A stretch of DNA of 64,000 nt from Clavibacter michiganensis (GCF_021216655.1 NZ_CP080437.1:2914001-2978000), one strand, 5' to 3'. Counted from the stretch's first letter, positions 8,167 to 18,086 are shown. Program-made: numbers and translations. The notes: a model not told the origin generated them from the letters alone.

Positions 8167-8499
8167 TCACTCGGCGGGAGGCTCGGCGTGCGCGGCCGAG
8201 CCGTAGGGCGGCTCCGGCACCAGGTGCAGCCCGGATCCGGTGTTCGCGCTGTCCATGAGCAGGTCCACCCAGGCGGGGTTGATGGCGGGGACCCGGCTGC
8301 CCGAGAAGCGGAAGTGCAGCGGGAGCTCGGGGGCGACCCACACCGTGCTGCGCCCGTCGCCCTCCGACGCCGGGTACTTCCACGAGAACGCGAAGCTCTC
8401 CCGGCGGCGGAGCTTGTTCAGCATCACGATCTGCAGGTGCGCGAGCGCGCGGTCGTCGATGGTGGTGCGGGTGGTGCTGTCGAAGATCAGCTGGCCCAT
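8167..8499 (-). CDS. conserved Microbacteriaceae protein (DUF7882-like)
   Basis: The 110-residue product begins MGQLIFDSTTRTTIDDRALA and continues LAHLQIVMLNKLRRRESFAF SW, the pattern of a small family widespread in Microbacteriaceae and sometimes mislabelled as an ATP-dependent DNA ligase. No nucleotidyl-transferase motif is present, so that label does not apply. The C-terminal 25 residues are Pro/Glu-rich. A GGAGG stands 8 nt before the ATG. An AT-rich promoter-like stretch lies about 115 bp upstream. Members often occur in several copies per genome, and their role is unknown. Confidence 0.75.
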   Translation of the reverse strand: MGQLIFDSTTRTTIDDRALAHLQIVMLNKLRRRESFAFSWKYPASEGDGRSTVWVAPELPLHFRFSGSRVPAINPAWVDLLMDSANTGSGLHLVPEPPYGSAAHAEPPAE

Positions 8500-8614
8500 G
8501 CCCTGCCCTCCTCCGTGTCCCGTCCTGGGTCCCCGTCGAGGGCGCGGATCCTGCGGATCCCGCAGCGTCGACGTCTCGGCGACCCGCGGGTGAGGACATC
8601 GAGTGATGGTGCAG

Positions 8615-8620
8615 ATATTA
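8615..8620 (-). promoter_or_regulatory. candidate -10 box upstream of the DUF7882-like gene
   Basis: On the minus strand TAATAT, an almost consensus -10, sits in a locally AT-rich island of an otherwise GC-rich 177-bp gap. It would give a leader of about 105 nt. No convincing -35 was seen. Confidence 0.4.
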
Positions 8621-8676
8621 CGGCAACAGAGGAAACGCGGATCTGCCGGGTGGTGGATCGGTCTCCACGCGGATGC

Positions 8677-9087
8677 CTACCCGATGCCCGCGTCCAGCCA
8701 GGCGAGCGCGGCGCGCGCGACCTGCCGCGGGGTGCGGTCGTCGGTCGCGATCGCCGCCCCGTCGAGGGCGGACGCCTGGAGCCGCGCGGCGGGATCCGCG
8801 TGGCGGGCCAGGTGCCAGTCGCGCGCGGCACGCCGGTCGTCGTCGTCGCGGGAGCGCAGGCGCGCCTCGACGACCGTGGGCGACGCCGTCAGGAGCACGC
8901 ACCGCACGTCGATCCCGAGCGCGTCCCGGTACCGGTCGAGGTCGGCGCGATCCGCGACCACCCCGCTGACCACGAGCTGCCGCGGGCCCGCCTCCTGGAA
9001 GAGCGCCCACGTGGCGGACATGGCCCGCGCCTCGACGACGACGTAGGTGCCGTCGAGGAGGAGGGCGGGTGGGCTCCCGTCAGCCAT
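8677..9087 (-). CDS. P-loop kinase-like protein lacking the Walker A region
   Basis: The 136-residue product matches the C-terminal two-thirds of small AAA/adenylate-kinase-like proteins: RQLVVSGVVADRADLDRYRD, then CVLLTASPTVVEARLRSRDD (Walker B-like strand and lid), AWHLA-type ARDWHLARHAD, and a terminal ATDDRTPRQVARAAL helix. The N-terminal strand and GxxGxGK[ST] loop expected about 40 residues earlier are missing. The ORF begins 8 nt inside the end of the LCP gene and has GGAGA 9 nt ahead of its ATG. It is either an N-terminally deleted remnant or a kinase fold that has lost nucleotide binding. The left-over start looks translatable. Confidence 0.6.
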   Translation of the reverse strand: MADGSPPALLLDGTYVVVEARAMSATWALFQEAGPRQLVVSGVVADRADLDRYRDALGIDVRCVLLTASPTVVEARLRSRDDDDRRAARDWHLARHADPAARLQASALDGAAIATDDRTPRQVARAALAWLDAGIG

Positions 9088-10315
9088 TCGAGCAGGTCTC
9101 CTCCGACGCCGTCTGCCCGGTGACGCCCTCGGGGAGCACGGCCGGGGCCGACGGATCCGCGGAGGGTGCGGCGCCCGCGTCGGGTGTCGGCGTGGTCGGC
9201 ACCCCGGCCGCGGGCTCCGGCGCCGCGACGCCCTGGCCGGTGCTGCCCGGTGCGAGGGAGAAGTCGACGTCGGCGGCGATGAGGCGGATCATCTCGTCGC
9301 CCTTCGCGACGTCCTGCGCCACGCGCTGGTTCTCGAGGCGGATGCTCGGGTACTGGACGAAGGTGAAGCGGTCCAGCGGGATGTCCTTGACGGTGAGGGC
9401 GAGCGACGCGATCGCGGCCGGGGTGTCGAGCGACGTGGACAGCACCATGTTGTCGACCGCGGCGCGCGCGATCCCGTACACCTCGGCCGGGTTCGTCAAT
9501 GTGTCCGTCGCCGTGATGGTGCGCAGGAGGGCGCTGAGGAACACCTGCTGGTTGCTGATCCGGTCGATGTCGCTCCCGTCGCCCACGCCGTAGCGGGTGC
9601 GGAGGAACTGGACGGCTTCGCGCCCCTGGAGCGGGTGGATCCCGGGCTGGAGGTCGAGGTCCGTCTTGGGGTCGTGGAGCCGCTTCGCGATGCACACGGG
9701 CACCCCGCCGACCGCGTTCGACATCGCGACGACCCCGTTGAACTGGATGACGCCGCCGTAGGGGACCTCGAGGCCGGTGATCGCCTCCACGGCCCGCACG
9801 ACGCAGGGCAGCCCGCCGCGCTTGAGGGCCACGTTGATCTGCACGCCCGAGGACGCGGGCTCCTCCGAGCCGTCCGAACGGGTGCAGGCGGGCATGTCGA
9901 CGAGCATGTCGCGCGGGAAGGAGACGACGGTCGCGCGCGTGTGGTCCTCGCTGATGTGCAGGAGCATCGTGACGTCGTTGAGGTTGCCGGTCTGGACGTC
10001 CTTGCCCGTGCCGTAGCCATCGCCCTGTCCCTCGCGGGTGTCGCCGCCGACCAGCAGGATGTCGGCGCCCCCGTCGATCCCGCCGATGGAGGGCGGCGCT
10101 GCCCTCCCGTCCCCGATGTCCACGGCGTTCGCCTGCACGGTGCGGGCGAGGTCCCATGCGGCGAACGCGGCGACGGATCCGGTGCTCGCGATCACCACGG
10201 CCGTCACCGCCGCCAGGGCCTTCACCGCGGTGCGCACGCCGCTCGGCCTCCGCAGCCGGCCTTGCCTGGCGATGCCGCGCGCGAGGCGCCGGTCGTGTCG
10301 CGTCTCCTGGGACAT
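9080..10315 (-). CDS. LytR-CpsA-Psr (LCP) family wall-polymer ligase
   Basis: The 411-residue protein has a basic cytoplasmic N-terminus, one membrane helix at about residues 29-52, and an extracellular LCP domain from about 85 to 300. Hallmarks are DILLVGGDTR, NLNDVTMLLH, VVSFPRDMLVDMP, a FNGVVAMSNAVGGV core and REAVQFLRTRYGVGDGSDIDR with the catalytic Arg/Asp set. LCP enzymes transfer undecaprenyl-linked glycopolymers to peptidoglycan. The last 60 residues are Ala/Pro/Thr-rich and disordered, ending in ETCSNG. It heads a two-gene minus-strand unit with the kinase remnant. The 3' end overlap with that gene is 8 nt. Confidence 0.88.
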   Translation of the reverse strand: MSQETRHDRRLARGIARQGRLRRPSGVRTAVKALAAVTAVVIASTGSVAAFAAWDLARTVQANAVDIGDGRAAPPSIGGIDGGADILLVGGDTREGQGDGYGTGKDVQTGNLNDVTMLLHISEDHTRATVVSFPRDMLVDMPACTRSDGSEEPASSGVQINVALKRGGLPCVVRAVEAITGLEVPYGGVIQFNGVVAMSNAVGGVPVCIAKRLHDPKTDLDLQPGIHPLQGREAVQFLRTRYGVGDGSDIDRISNQQVFLSALLRTITATDTLTNPAEVYGIARAAVDNMVLSTSLDTPAAIASLALTVKDIPLDRFTFVQYPSIRLENQRVAQDVAKGDEMIRLIAADVDFSLAPGSTGQGVAAPEPAAGVPTTPTPDAGAAPSADPSAPAVLPEGVTGQTASEETCSNG

Positions 10316-10440
10316 GCGGGCTCCTCGACGTCGGGCATGCGGCCGTCCCGGTCGGATCGGCGGTGCCCGCCACGCTACGGAACGCGGGCCGCTGGCGGTT
10401 CCCCCGAGCGATGTACATCCGCACGCCCGAACGGGTCGCG

Positions 10441-10477
10441 GGACGGCCCGACCCCCGCCGAGGGGATCGGGCCGTCC
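10441..10477 (-). terminator. terminator after aspS
   Basis: GGACGGCCCGA (10441-10451) pairs with TCGGGCCGTCC (10467-10477), and the ccccc/gggg flanking the loop extends the stem. It lies 14 bp beyond the aspS stop. Confidence 0.8.
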
Positions 10478-10490
10478 GGTGGAGCAGGAC

Positions 10491-11801
<1,311 letters not shown>

Positions 11802-11809
11802 GGTCGTCG

Positions 11810-11815
11810 AGTCTA
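11810..11815 (-). promoter_or_regulatory. -10 box for aspS
   Basis: TAGACT on the minus strand is 8 nt from the GTG at 11801, so the transcript is predicted to be leaderless or nearly so. Confidence 0.55.
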
Positions 11816-11913
11816 TCCGCGGCGCTGTCGGGCCGGTCGCCCCGCGGGCCGCCTAGCCTGGTGGGGACGGCCCCGCGGCGAGCGGCGGCCGCGCCCGGTG
11901 CAGGGGAGACGCC

Positions 11914-12747
11914 ATGCAGATCGACCTCAACAGCGACCTGGCCGAGTCGTTCGGCCGCTGGAACCTCGGCGACGACGACGCGATGCTCGACGTCGTCTCG
12001 AGCGCGAACGTGGCCTGTGGCTTCCACGCGGGGGATCCCCTCGTCATGCTGCACGCGCTCGAGCGCGCGGCCCGGAACGGCGTCGCCGTCGGCGCGCACG
12101 TCGCCTACCGCGACCTCGCGGGCTTCGGCCGGCGCGACCTCGGCGCGTCGCCCGCCGAGCTCACGGGCGACGTGCTCTACCAGCTGGCGGCGATCAGCGG
12201 CATGGCCCGCACGGTCGGTGCCCGCGTCTCGTACATCAAGCCGCACGGCGCGCTCTACAACCGCATCGCGCACGATCCGGTGCAGGCGCAGGCCGTGGTG
12301 GACGCGGTCGTGGCGCTGGATCCGACGCTCCCCGTGCTCGGGTTGCCGGGCTCGGAGATCCTCCGGCTGGCGGCGGCGGCTGGCCTGCCGACGCGTGTCG
12401 AGGCGTTCACCGACCGGGCGTACACGCCCGAGGGCGCCCTCGTGTCGCGGCGACAGGAGGGCTCGGTGATCCACGACCCGGCCGAGGTCGCGGCCCGCTC
12501 GGTGCGCATGGCGACGGAGGGCACGGTCGTCGCGATCGACGGATCCGTCGTGCGGCTCGACCCCGACTCCCTCTGCCTGCACAGCGACACCCCCGGCGCC
12601 GTGGGGCTGGCCCGCGCGGTGCGCGACGCGCTCGAGGCGGCGGGTGTGGAGATCCGCCCGGTGCCGGATGCGGAGGATGACGCCGTCGCTCCCGCCTCCT
12701 CCCCGGAGCACCGCGTCCTCCCGGCCCGCGACCGGCGCGCCCTGTGA
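11914..12747 (+). CDS. pxpA: 5-oxoprolinase subunit A (LamB/YcsF family)
   Basis: The 277-residue protein starts MQIDLNSDLAESFGRW, the family signature, and contains VACGFHAGDP with the metal-binding His, VAVGAHVAYRDLAGFGRR and YIKPHGALYN. Together with PxpB and PxpC it forms the ATP-dependent 5-oxoprolinase that opens pyroglutamate to glutamate. GGGGAGA lies 9 nt before the ATG. The stop overlaps the pxpB start by 4 nt (GTGA). About 20 extra acidic residues follow the conserved C-terminus. The gene order A-B-C is the usual one. Confidence 0.93.
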   Translation: MQIDLNSDLAESFGRWNLGDDDAMLDVVSSANVACGFHAGDPLVMLHALERAARNGVAVGAHVAYRDLAGFGRRDLGASPAELTGDVLYQLAAISGMARTVGARVSYIKPHGALYNRIAHDPVQAQAVVDAVVALDPTLPVLGLPGSEILRLAAAAGLPTRVEAFTDRAYTPEGALVSRRQEGSVIHDPAEVAARSVRMATEGTVVAIDGSVVRLDPDSLCLHSDTPGAVGLARAVRDALEAAGVEIRPVPDAEDDAVAPASSPEHRVLPARDRRAL

Positions 12748-13364
12748 CCCTCCGGCTCCTGCCGTGCGGCGACGCCGCCGTCATGCTCGACCTCGACTCC
12801 CTCGACGAGGTGCTCCGCCTCCAGCCCGTGCTCGACGCGACGCGGCCCCGCGGCGTCGTCGACATCGTGCCGGGCGCGCGCAGCATCCTCGTCACGGTGG
12901 ATCCGCACGTGCTCCCGCTCGCTGCCGCCCGCTCCTGGGCGCTCGCCGCCCGACCCTCCGACGAGGCCGGCACCCGCGGCGGCGCGCCCGTCGAGATCGA
13001 CGTGGTCTACGACGGCGAGGACCTCGCCGACGTGGCCGCGCTCCTCGGCATCGGCGTGCGCGAGGTCGTCGAGCGCCACACCTCCGGCACCTGGACGGTC
13101 GCGTTCGGCGGCTTCGCCCCCGGCTTCGGCTACCTCGCGGGCGTCCCGGGCCTCGAGGTGCCGCGCCGCACGTCGCCTCGGCCGCGCGTCCCGGCCGGCG
13201 CCGTCGCGCTCGCGGGCGAGTTCAGCGGGATCTACCCGCGCGTCTCGCCGGGCGGCTGGCAGCTCATCGGCACGACGCGGGCGGTGCTGTGGGATCCGGA
13301 GCGCGAGCCGGCGGCCCTGCTGCAACCCGGATCCGCTGTGCGCTTCCGCGAGGTCGAGGCGTGA
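12744..13364 (+). CDS. pxpB: 5-oxoprolinase subunit B (allophanate hydrolase subunit 1 family)
   Basis: The 206-residue product has the KipI/PxpB fold: LLPCGDAAVMLDLDSLDEVL at the start, VDIVPGARSILV, a cyclophilin-like C-terminal domain with FGGFAPGFGYLAGVP (around residues 115-130) and VPAGAVALAGEFSGIYPRVS. It forms the catalytic pair with PxpC. GTG at 12744 overlaps pxpA and its own stop overlaps pxpC, so all three subunits are translationally coupled, as expected for a stoichiometric complex. Confidence 0.92.
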   Translation: MTLRLLPCGDAAVMLDLDSLDEVLRLQPVLDATRPRGVVDIVPGARSILVTVDPHVLPLAAARSWALAARPSDEAGTRGGAPVEIDVVYDGEDLADVAALLGIGVREVVERHTSGTWTVAFGGFAPGFGYLAGVPGLEVPRRTSPRPRVPAGAVALAGEFSGIYPRVSPGGWQLIGTTRAVLWDPEREPAALLQPGSAVRFREVEA

Positions 13365-14278
13365 GCGGCGCGACCGCCCCTCGCCGCGGACGCCGGGCGG
13401 TGGCGACCGCGGCGGCCGGCCTCGTGGTCGAGCGCACCGGCCCGCTCATGCTCGTCCAGGACGCGGGCCGACCCGGCCACGGCGGCATCGGCGTCTCGCC
13501 CTCCGGCGCCCTGGATCCCCGCGCCCTCGCCGACGCGAACCTCCTCGTCGGCAACGATCCGGGCACGGCCGGCCTCGAGATCGTGCTCGGCGACGCGGTG
13601 CTGCGCGCGACGGCCGCCGTGTGGGTCGCCGTGACGGGCGCGGTCGGACCGCTCGTGCGCACGGCGGGCCGGGGGTCGCGGCCCGCGCCGTACGCCGCGG
13701 CCGTGCTGCTCGACGCCGGCGACGCGCTCGAGATCGGCGTGGCCGACGCGGGGATCCGCTGGTACGTCGCGGTGCGTGGCGGGATCGACGTCGCGCGCGT
13801 GCTCGGCTCGCGCGCCACCGACCTGCTCTCCCGCGTGGGGCCCGCGCCCGTCGCGGTCGGCGACGTGCTGCCCGTCGGATCCGCGCCCGCCCGACCCGTG
13901 CCCCCGGTCGACTCGCTCGCCGTCTCCGCGCCCGCCGACGGGGAGGTGCTCCTCCGCGCGTCGCCCGGTCCGCGCCTCGACTGGTTCATCGACGGATCCT
14001 GGTCCGCGCTCCTCGGCCGAGCGTGGAAGGTCACCGCCGAGGCCGACCGGGTGGGCGTCCGCCTCGACGGCGAACCGCTCGAGCGACGGATCCCCGGAGA
14101 GCTCCCCAGCGAGGGCGTCGTCACGGGCGCGCTCCAGGTGCCGCCGTCGGGCCGGCCGATCCTGTTCCTCGCCGACCACCCGATGACGGGTGGCTACCCG
14201 GTGATCGGCGTGGTCGCGCGCGACGACGTGCGCCTCGCCGCGCAGCTGCGCCCCGGCCAGCGCGTCCGCTTCGTGTGA
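13361..14278 (+). CDS. pxpC: 5-oxoprolinase subunit C (allophanate hydrolase subunit 2 family)
   Basis: The GTG at 13361 is the coupled start (GTGA overlap), giving 305 residues. The first 18 are a basic extension, then VVERTGPLMLVQDAGRPGHG opens the conserved domain, followed by SPSGALDPRALADANLLVGN, AVRGGIDVARVLGSRATD and, near the end, PPSGRPILFLADHPMTGGYP. These are the PxpC/KipA hallmarks. It completes the pyroglutamate-opening complex. Its stop codon lies in the loop of the terminator that ends the operon. Confidence 0.92.
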   Translation: MSGATAPRRGRRAVATAAAGLVVERTGPLMLVQDAGRPGHGGIGVSPSGALDPRALADANLLVGNDPGTAGLEIVLGDAVLRATAAVWVAVTGAVGPLVRTAGRGSRPAPYAAAVLLDAGDALEIGVADAGIRWYVAVRGGIDVARVLGSRATDLLSRVGPAPVAVGDVLPVGSAPARPVPPVDSLAVSAPADGEVLLRASPGPRLDWFIDGSWSALLGRAWKVTAEADRVGVRLDGEPLERRIPGELPSEGVVTGALQVPPSGRPILFLADHPMTGGYPVIGVVARDDVRLAAQLRPGQRVRFV

Positions 14279-14287
14279 GCGGACGCG
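14261..14287 (+). terminator. terminator overlapping the pxpC stop codon
   Basis: CGCGTCCGCT (14261-14270) pairs perfectly with AGCGGACGCG (14278-14287) around a 7-nt loop. The TGA stop (14276-14278) sits at the loop/stem junction. Confidence 0.65.
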
Positions 14288-14329
14288 CCGACCGGGGCGC
14301 TGGACGTGCGGCGGCGGGTGCCTCGCGGA

Positions 14330-15157
14330 TCAGTAGCGGCCGGTGCCGTACATCTGCATCGTCGAGCTGACGAGCTCGAAGCCCTTCACGAGGGCGACGA
14401 ACGCGATGATGACGTTCAGGCCGACCCAGAGCCAGACGGGGGAGAGCGCGCTGGCCGGCGCCCCCTCGATGCGGCGGCGGACGATGATCGACCTGCCGAT
14501 GAGGTAGACGCCCCCGGCGACGGGGATGAAGGCCCAGGCCCAGTGGAACGGGCGCGCGATGCCCCGGCGCGTGAGGGTGCGCCAGTCGAAGTACGCGAGG
14601 ACGACCGTCCCGGCGTAGACGAGGAACTGGACGAGGTTGGTGAGCGCGGACGCGATCGCGACGTCGGCGCGAGGTCCACGGGGGCCCATGTCGAGGAAGC
14701 TCCGGTAATCGAGGCTCAGGGCGATGATGAGCGAGATGACCGGCAGGGCCGCGAGGGCCCAGATCTGCCAGGTGAAGGGGGACGTGCCCGCCGCCAGCGT
14801 GGGAGGCGGGGTCGGGGTCGCGTACCCGGCCTGCGCGTACGGCTGCTGCGAGTAGGGCTGCTGCACGTACTGCTGCTGACCGTACGGCTGCCCGGGCGCC
14901 TGCCGGCCGTAGGCGGGCGGCACCGCGGCGGCGGCGGCCTCCGGGGCGACGTGGCCCGACGCCGGAGCCTCGGCGTGCTGCTCCGCGGAACCGTGCGCGC
15001 CCTGCTGGCCCGTGGGCGTCGACGCGGCGCTCGCCGCCGGCGCGTCCGTCAGGTGGTCGGTCCAGCGCGTGCCGTCCCACCAGCGCAGGCGGTCGGATCC
15101 CGCGGGGTCCGCGTACCAGCCCGCGGGCGTGGAGGGTGTACCGGTCGAGTCATTCAC
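14330..15157 (-). CDS. DUF2510 multi-pass membrane protein
   Basis: The 275-residue protein begins with a DUF2510 module, PAGWYADPAGSDRLRWWDGTRWTDHL (written in two parts: residues ~11-25 PAGWYADPAGSD and ~26-37 RLRWWDGTRWTD). A Pro/Gln/Tyr-rich linker of about 60 residues with QPYGQQQYVQQPY-like repeats follows, then four or five hydrophobic helices from about residue 125. DUF2510 modules are common on actinobacterial membrane proteins and are thought to be extracytoplasmic or protein-interaction elements. No catalytic motif is seen. It is convergent with pxpC across the terminator. Confidence 0.75.
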   Translation of the reverse strand: MNDSTGTPSTPAGWYADPAGSDRLRWWDGTRWTDHLTDAPAASAASTPTGQQGAHGSAEQHAEAPASGHVAPEAAAAAVPPAYGRQAPGQPYGQQQYVQQPYSQQPYAQAGYATPTPPPTLAAGTSPFTWQIWALAALPVISLIIALSLDYRSFLDMGPRGPRADVAIASALTNLVQFLVYAGTVVLAYFDWRTLTRRGIARPFHWAWAFIPVAGGVYLIGRSIIVRRRIEGAPASALSPVWLWVGLNVIIAFVALVKGFELVSSTMQMYGTGRY

Positions 15158-15276
15158 GAGGTGCTCCTAGGAAGAGGTGCGGGATGCCGGAGGGCGTCGG
15201 AGGCGCCGGGGCGCGACCGCCAAGACGTCAGACTACCCACGTCGCGCTGGGCCCGCGCCGTCCCGGGCGCACGGCC

Positions 15277-17766
15277 TCATGAGGCGTCGAGCCGCCGCGC
15301 GAGGTACGGCGCCGTGCGGCTGCCGGCCGTGTCGGCGACCTCGCGCGGGGTGCCCTGCGCGACGATCCGCCCGCCCTGGTCGCCGCCGGACGGGCCCAGG
15401 TCGATCACGCGGTCGGCGTCCGCCACCACGTCCATCTCGTGCTCCACCACGACGACCGTGTTGCCCGCGTCGACGAGCCCCTGCAGCTGGCGGAGGAGGA
15501 GCACGACGTCCGCCGGGTGGAGTCCGGTGGTCGGCTCGTCGAGGAGGTAGAGCGTGTGGCCGCGCGGCGCCCGCTGCAGCTCGGTGGCCAGCTTGATCCG
15601 CTGCGCCTCCCCGCCCGACAGCTCGGTCGCCGGCTGGCCGAGCCGCAGGTAGCCGAGCCCGACGTCGCGGAGCGTCGCGAGGGCCCGCGCGGCGAGCGGC
15701 ACGTCCTGGAGGAATCCGTGCGCCTCGTCCACCGTCATCGCCAGCACGTCGGCGATCGAGCGCCCGTGGTGCTCGATCTCGAGCGTCCCGGGCTCGTACC
15801 TCGCGCCGTGGCATGTGGGGCACGGCCCGTAGGAGCCCGGGAGGAAGAGGAGCTCGACGGTCACGGATCCCTCGCCCTGGCACGTCTCGCAGCGCCCGCC
15901 CGCGACGTTGAACGAGAACCGCCCGGCGCCGTAGCCGCGGGCGCGGGCCTCGTCGGTGGACGCGTACGTGCGCCGCACCGCGTCGAAGAGCCCGGTGTAG
16001 GTCGCGAGCGTCGAGCGCGGCGTGCGGCCGATGGGGCGCTGGTCGACGGAGACCAGCCGATCCACCGCATCGGCGCCCTCCACCCGGGCGATGCGCGCCG
16101 GCCCGGATGCGTCGTCGACCTCGTCCGCGTCGTCCGCTTGCTCGACCACCACGCGGTCGGGCGCGAGCGAGGCCCGCAGCAGGTCCGGGAGCACGCGGCT
16201 CACGAGCGTCGACTTGCCGGATCCGGAGACGCCCGTCACCGCGACCATGACGCCGAGCGGGATCTCCACGTCGAGGTCCACGAGGTTGTGCAGCGTCACG
16301 CCCGTCGCCCGGATGCTCCCGGTCGGCGTCCGCGGCGTGCGCTCCGCCCGGGCGGGCGCGAGGTCGGGGAAGAGGTGCGGCCGGGTCGCCGAGGCCACCA
16401 CCTCGCGGAGCCCGTCGACGGGACCGCTGTAGACGACGGATCCGCCCGCCTGCCCCGCGCCCGGCCCCACGTCCACGATCCAGTCGGCCCGCCGCACGAC
16501 GTCCATGTCGTGCTCGACCACGAAGACGGAGTTGCCGGAGTCGCGCAGCTGCTCGAGCACCTCGAGCAGCGGCTCGGCGTCGGCAGGGTGCAGCCCCGCC
16601 GACGGCTCGTCGAGCACGTACACCACGCCGAACAGCCCCGACCGCAGCTGCGTCGCGAGCCGGAGCCGCTGCATCTCGCCGGGCGACAGCGTCGTGGTGA
16701 CGCGGCCGAGGCTGAGGTAGCCCAGTCCGAGGTCCACGAGCACGGCGAGGCGCGCGACGAGGTCGGTCGTGATGGTCACGGCCACGTCGCCCATGCCGTC
16801 CGTCGGCGCGATGGCCGTCGCGAGGTCCGCGAGCGTCAGCGCGTTGAGCTCCTGGATGCTGCGGCCCGCGAAGGTCACGGCCAGCGCCTCGGGCGTCAGC
16901 CCGCTGCCGCCGCACCGCTCGCACGTGCCCGAGACCATGTGCGCGAGCGCCGCCTCCCGGAGCCGGGGGCTCGCCGAGTCGGCGAGCGTGTGCAGCACGT
17001 AGGAGCGCGCGCTCCAGAACCGCCCGTTGTAGGGCTTCGCCACGCGGTCGCGCTGCGGGGTGATCTGCACCACCGGCTGCTCCTCGGTGAACAGGATCCA
17101 GTCGCGCGCCTCCTGCGGCAGCTCGCGCCACGGTACGTCCACGTCGTACCCGAGCGCGATGACGATGTCGCGCAGGTTCTTGCCCTGCCAGGCGCCCGGC
17201 CATGCCGCGATGGCGCCCTCGCGGATCGTGAGCGACGGATCAGGGACGAGCGAGCCCTCGGTCACGGTGTGCGCGACGCCGAGGCCGTGGCAGACCGGGC
17301 AGGCGCCCGCGGCGGTGTTGGGCGAGAACGCGTCGGAGTCGAGCCGGCCCTGGCCCGCGGGGTAGGTCCCGGCCCGGGACATCAGCATCCGCAGCGAGTT
17401 GGAGAGCGTCGTCACGGTGCCGACGGTCGAGCGCGTGCTCGGCGCACCGCGGCGCTGCTGCAGCGCGACGGCGGGCGGCAGCCCGGTGATGCTCTCGACG
17501 TGCGGCGTCTGCTCCTGCCGGATCAGCCGGCGCGCGTACGGCGCGACCGATTCGAAGAACCGCCGCTGCGCCTCGGCGTAGACGGTGCCGAACGCGAGCG
17601 ACGACTTGCCGGATCCCGAGACCCCCGTGAAGGCGACGATCCGGTCGCGGGGGATGTCGACGTCCACGTCGCGCAGCGTGTTCTCGGACGCACCCCGCAC
17701 GCGGACGAAGCCGTCGGCCCGGTCGTCGGGGGATTCAGCGGGAGGGTGGATCTCGGAGGAAGGCAC
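15277..17766 (-). CDS. class II UvrA paralog (UvrA2-like ATPase)
   Basis: The 829-residue protein has duplicated UvrA ATPase halves: Walker A GVSGSGKSS near residue 48 and GVSGSGKST near 515, signatures LSPGEMQRLRLA and LSGGEAQRIKLA, and Walker B YVLDEPSAGLHP and YLLDEPTTGLHP. Zinc modules CPVCHGLG, CERCGGSG, CETCQGEG and CPTCHGARY are intact. It is about 120 residues shorter than housekeeping UvrA (~950), and the UvrB-binding region is reduced, as in UvrA2/DrrC proteins linked to DNA-damage or drug tolerance. No uvrB or uvrC is nearby. It is a stand-alone gene and the true uvrA should lie elsewhere in the genome. Confidence 0.88.
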   Translation of the reverse strand: MPSSEIHPPAESPDDRADGFVRVRGASENTLRDVDVDIPRDRIVAFTGVSGSGKSSLAFGTVYAEAQRRFFESVAPYARRLIRQEQTPHVESITGLPPAVALQQRRGAPSTRSTVGTVTTLSNSLRMLMSRAGTYPAGQGRLDSDAFSPNTAAGACPVCHGLGVAHTVTEGSLVPDPSLTIREGAIAAWPGAWQGKNLRDIVIALGYDVDVPWRELPQEARDWILFTEEQPVVQITPQRDRVAKPYNGRFWSARSYVLHTLADSASPRLREAALAHMVSGTCERCGGSGLTPEALAVTFAGRSIQELNALTLADLATAIAPTDGMGDVAVTITTDLVARLAVLVDLGLGYLSLGRVTTTLSPGEMQRLRLATQLRSGLFGVVYVLDEPSAGLHPADAEPLLEVLEQLRDSGNSVFVVEHDMDVVRRADWIVDVGPGAGQAGGSVVYSGPVDGLREVVASATRPHLFPDLAPARAERTPRTPTGSIRATGVTLHNLVDLDVEIPLGVMVAVTGVSGSGKSTLVSRVLPDLLRASLAPDRVVVEQADDADEVDDASGPARIARVEGADAVDRLVSVDQRPIGRTPRSTLATYTGLFDAVRRTYASTDEARARGYGAGRFSFNVAGGRCETCQGEGSVTVELLFLPGSYGPCPTCHGARYEPGTLEIEHHGRSIADVLAMTVDEAHGFLQDVPLAARALATLRDVGLGYLRLGQPATELSGGEAQRIKLATELQRAPRGHTLYLLDEPTTGLHPADVVLLLRQLQGLVDAGNTVVVVEHEMDVVADADRVIDLGPSGGDQGGRIVAQGTPREVADTAGSRTAPYLARRLDAS

Positions 17767-17873
17767 CTGCTCGACCCTAGGCCTGCGCGCGCGGCATCGT
17801 CGATCCCGTGCGCGCGCACCCGCGAGGTGCTACGGGTCCCGGGCCGGCGGGTCCGCCGCCGCCCGGGGGCGGG

Positions 17874-18086
17874 TCAGCCCAGCGCGCCGCGCGCCTCCTG
17901 CAGCGTCGGGAAGTCCCCGACGTCGCGGCCGAGGCGGTCGGTGACGTGGAAGCCCGCGCCCCACCTCTCCTCGGAGAGCCCGGCGAACTCGTCGCCGCGT
18001 CGGGCGACCCAGAGCCCCGCCGCGACGGGGGACCAGCTGATCCCGGGGATGTCGGTCTGGCCGGGTGCGGTCTGCGTGAGAGCCAT
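17874..18086 (-). CDS. hypothetical 70-aa protein
   Basis: A strong GAAGGAGG stands 6 nt before the ATG at 18086, supporting translation of this 70-residue protein (MALTQTAPGQTDIPGISWSP... then WVARRGDEFAG and DRLGRDVGDFPTLQEARGAL). The second half looks like a short beta-hairpin plus helix that could bind DNA or a partner. No membrane segment or Cys is present. It has its own promoter-like region upstream. Small proteins of this kind recur in Microbacteriaceae, but I cannot assign a family. Confidence 0.65.
   Translation of the reverse strand: MALTQTAPGQTDIPGISWSPVAAGLWVARRGDEFAGLSEERWGAGFHVTDRLGRDVGDFPTLQEARGALG

Noticed and set aside
8167..8499. ATP-dependent DNA ligase
   Set aside because: Homologs sometimes carry this label, but the 110-residue protein has no KxDG adenylation motif or room for a ligase fold.
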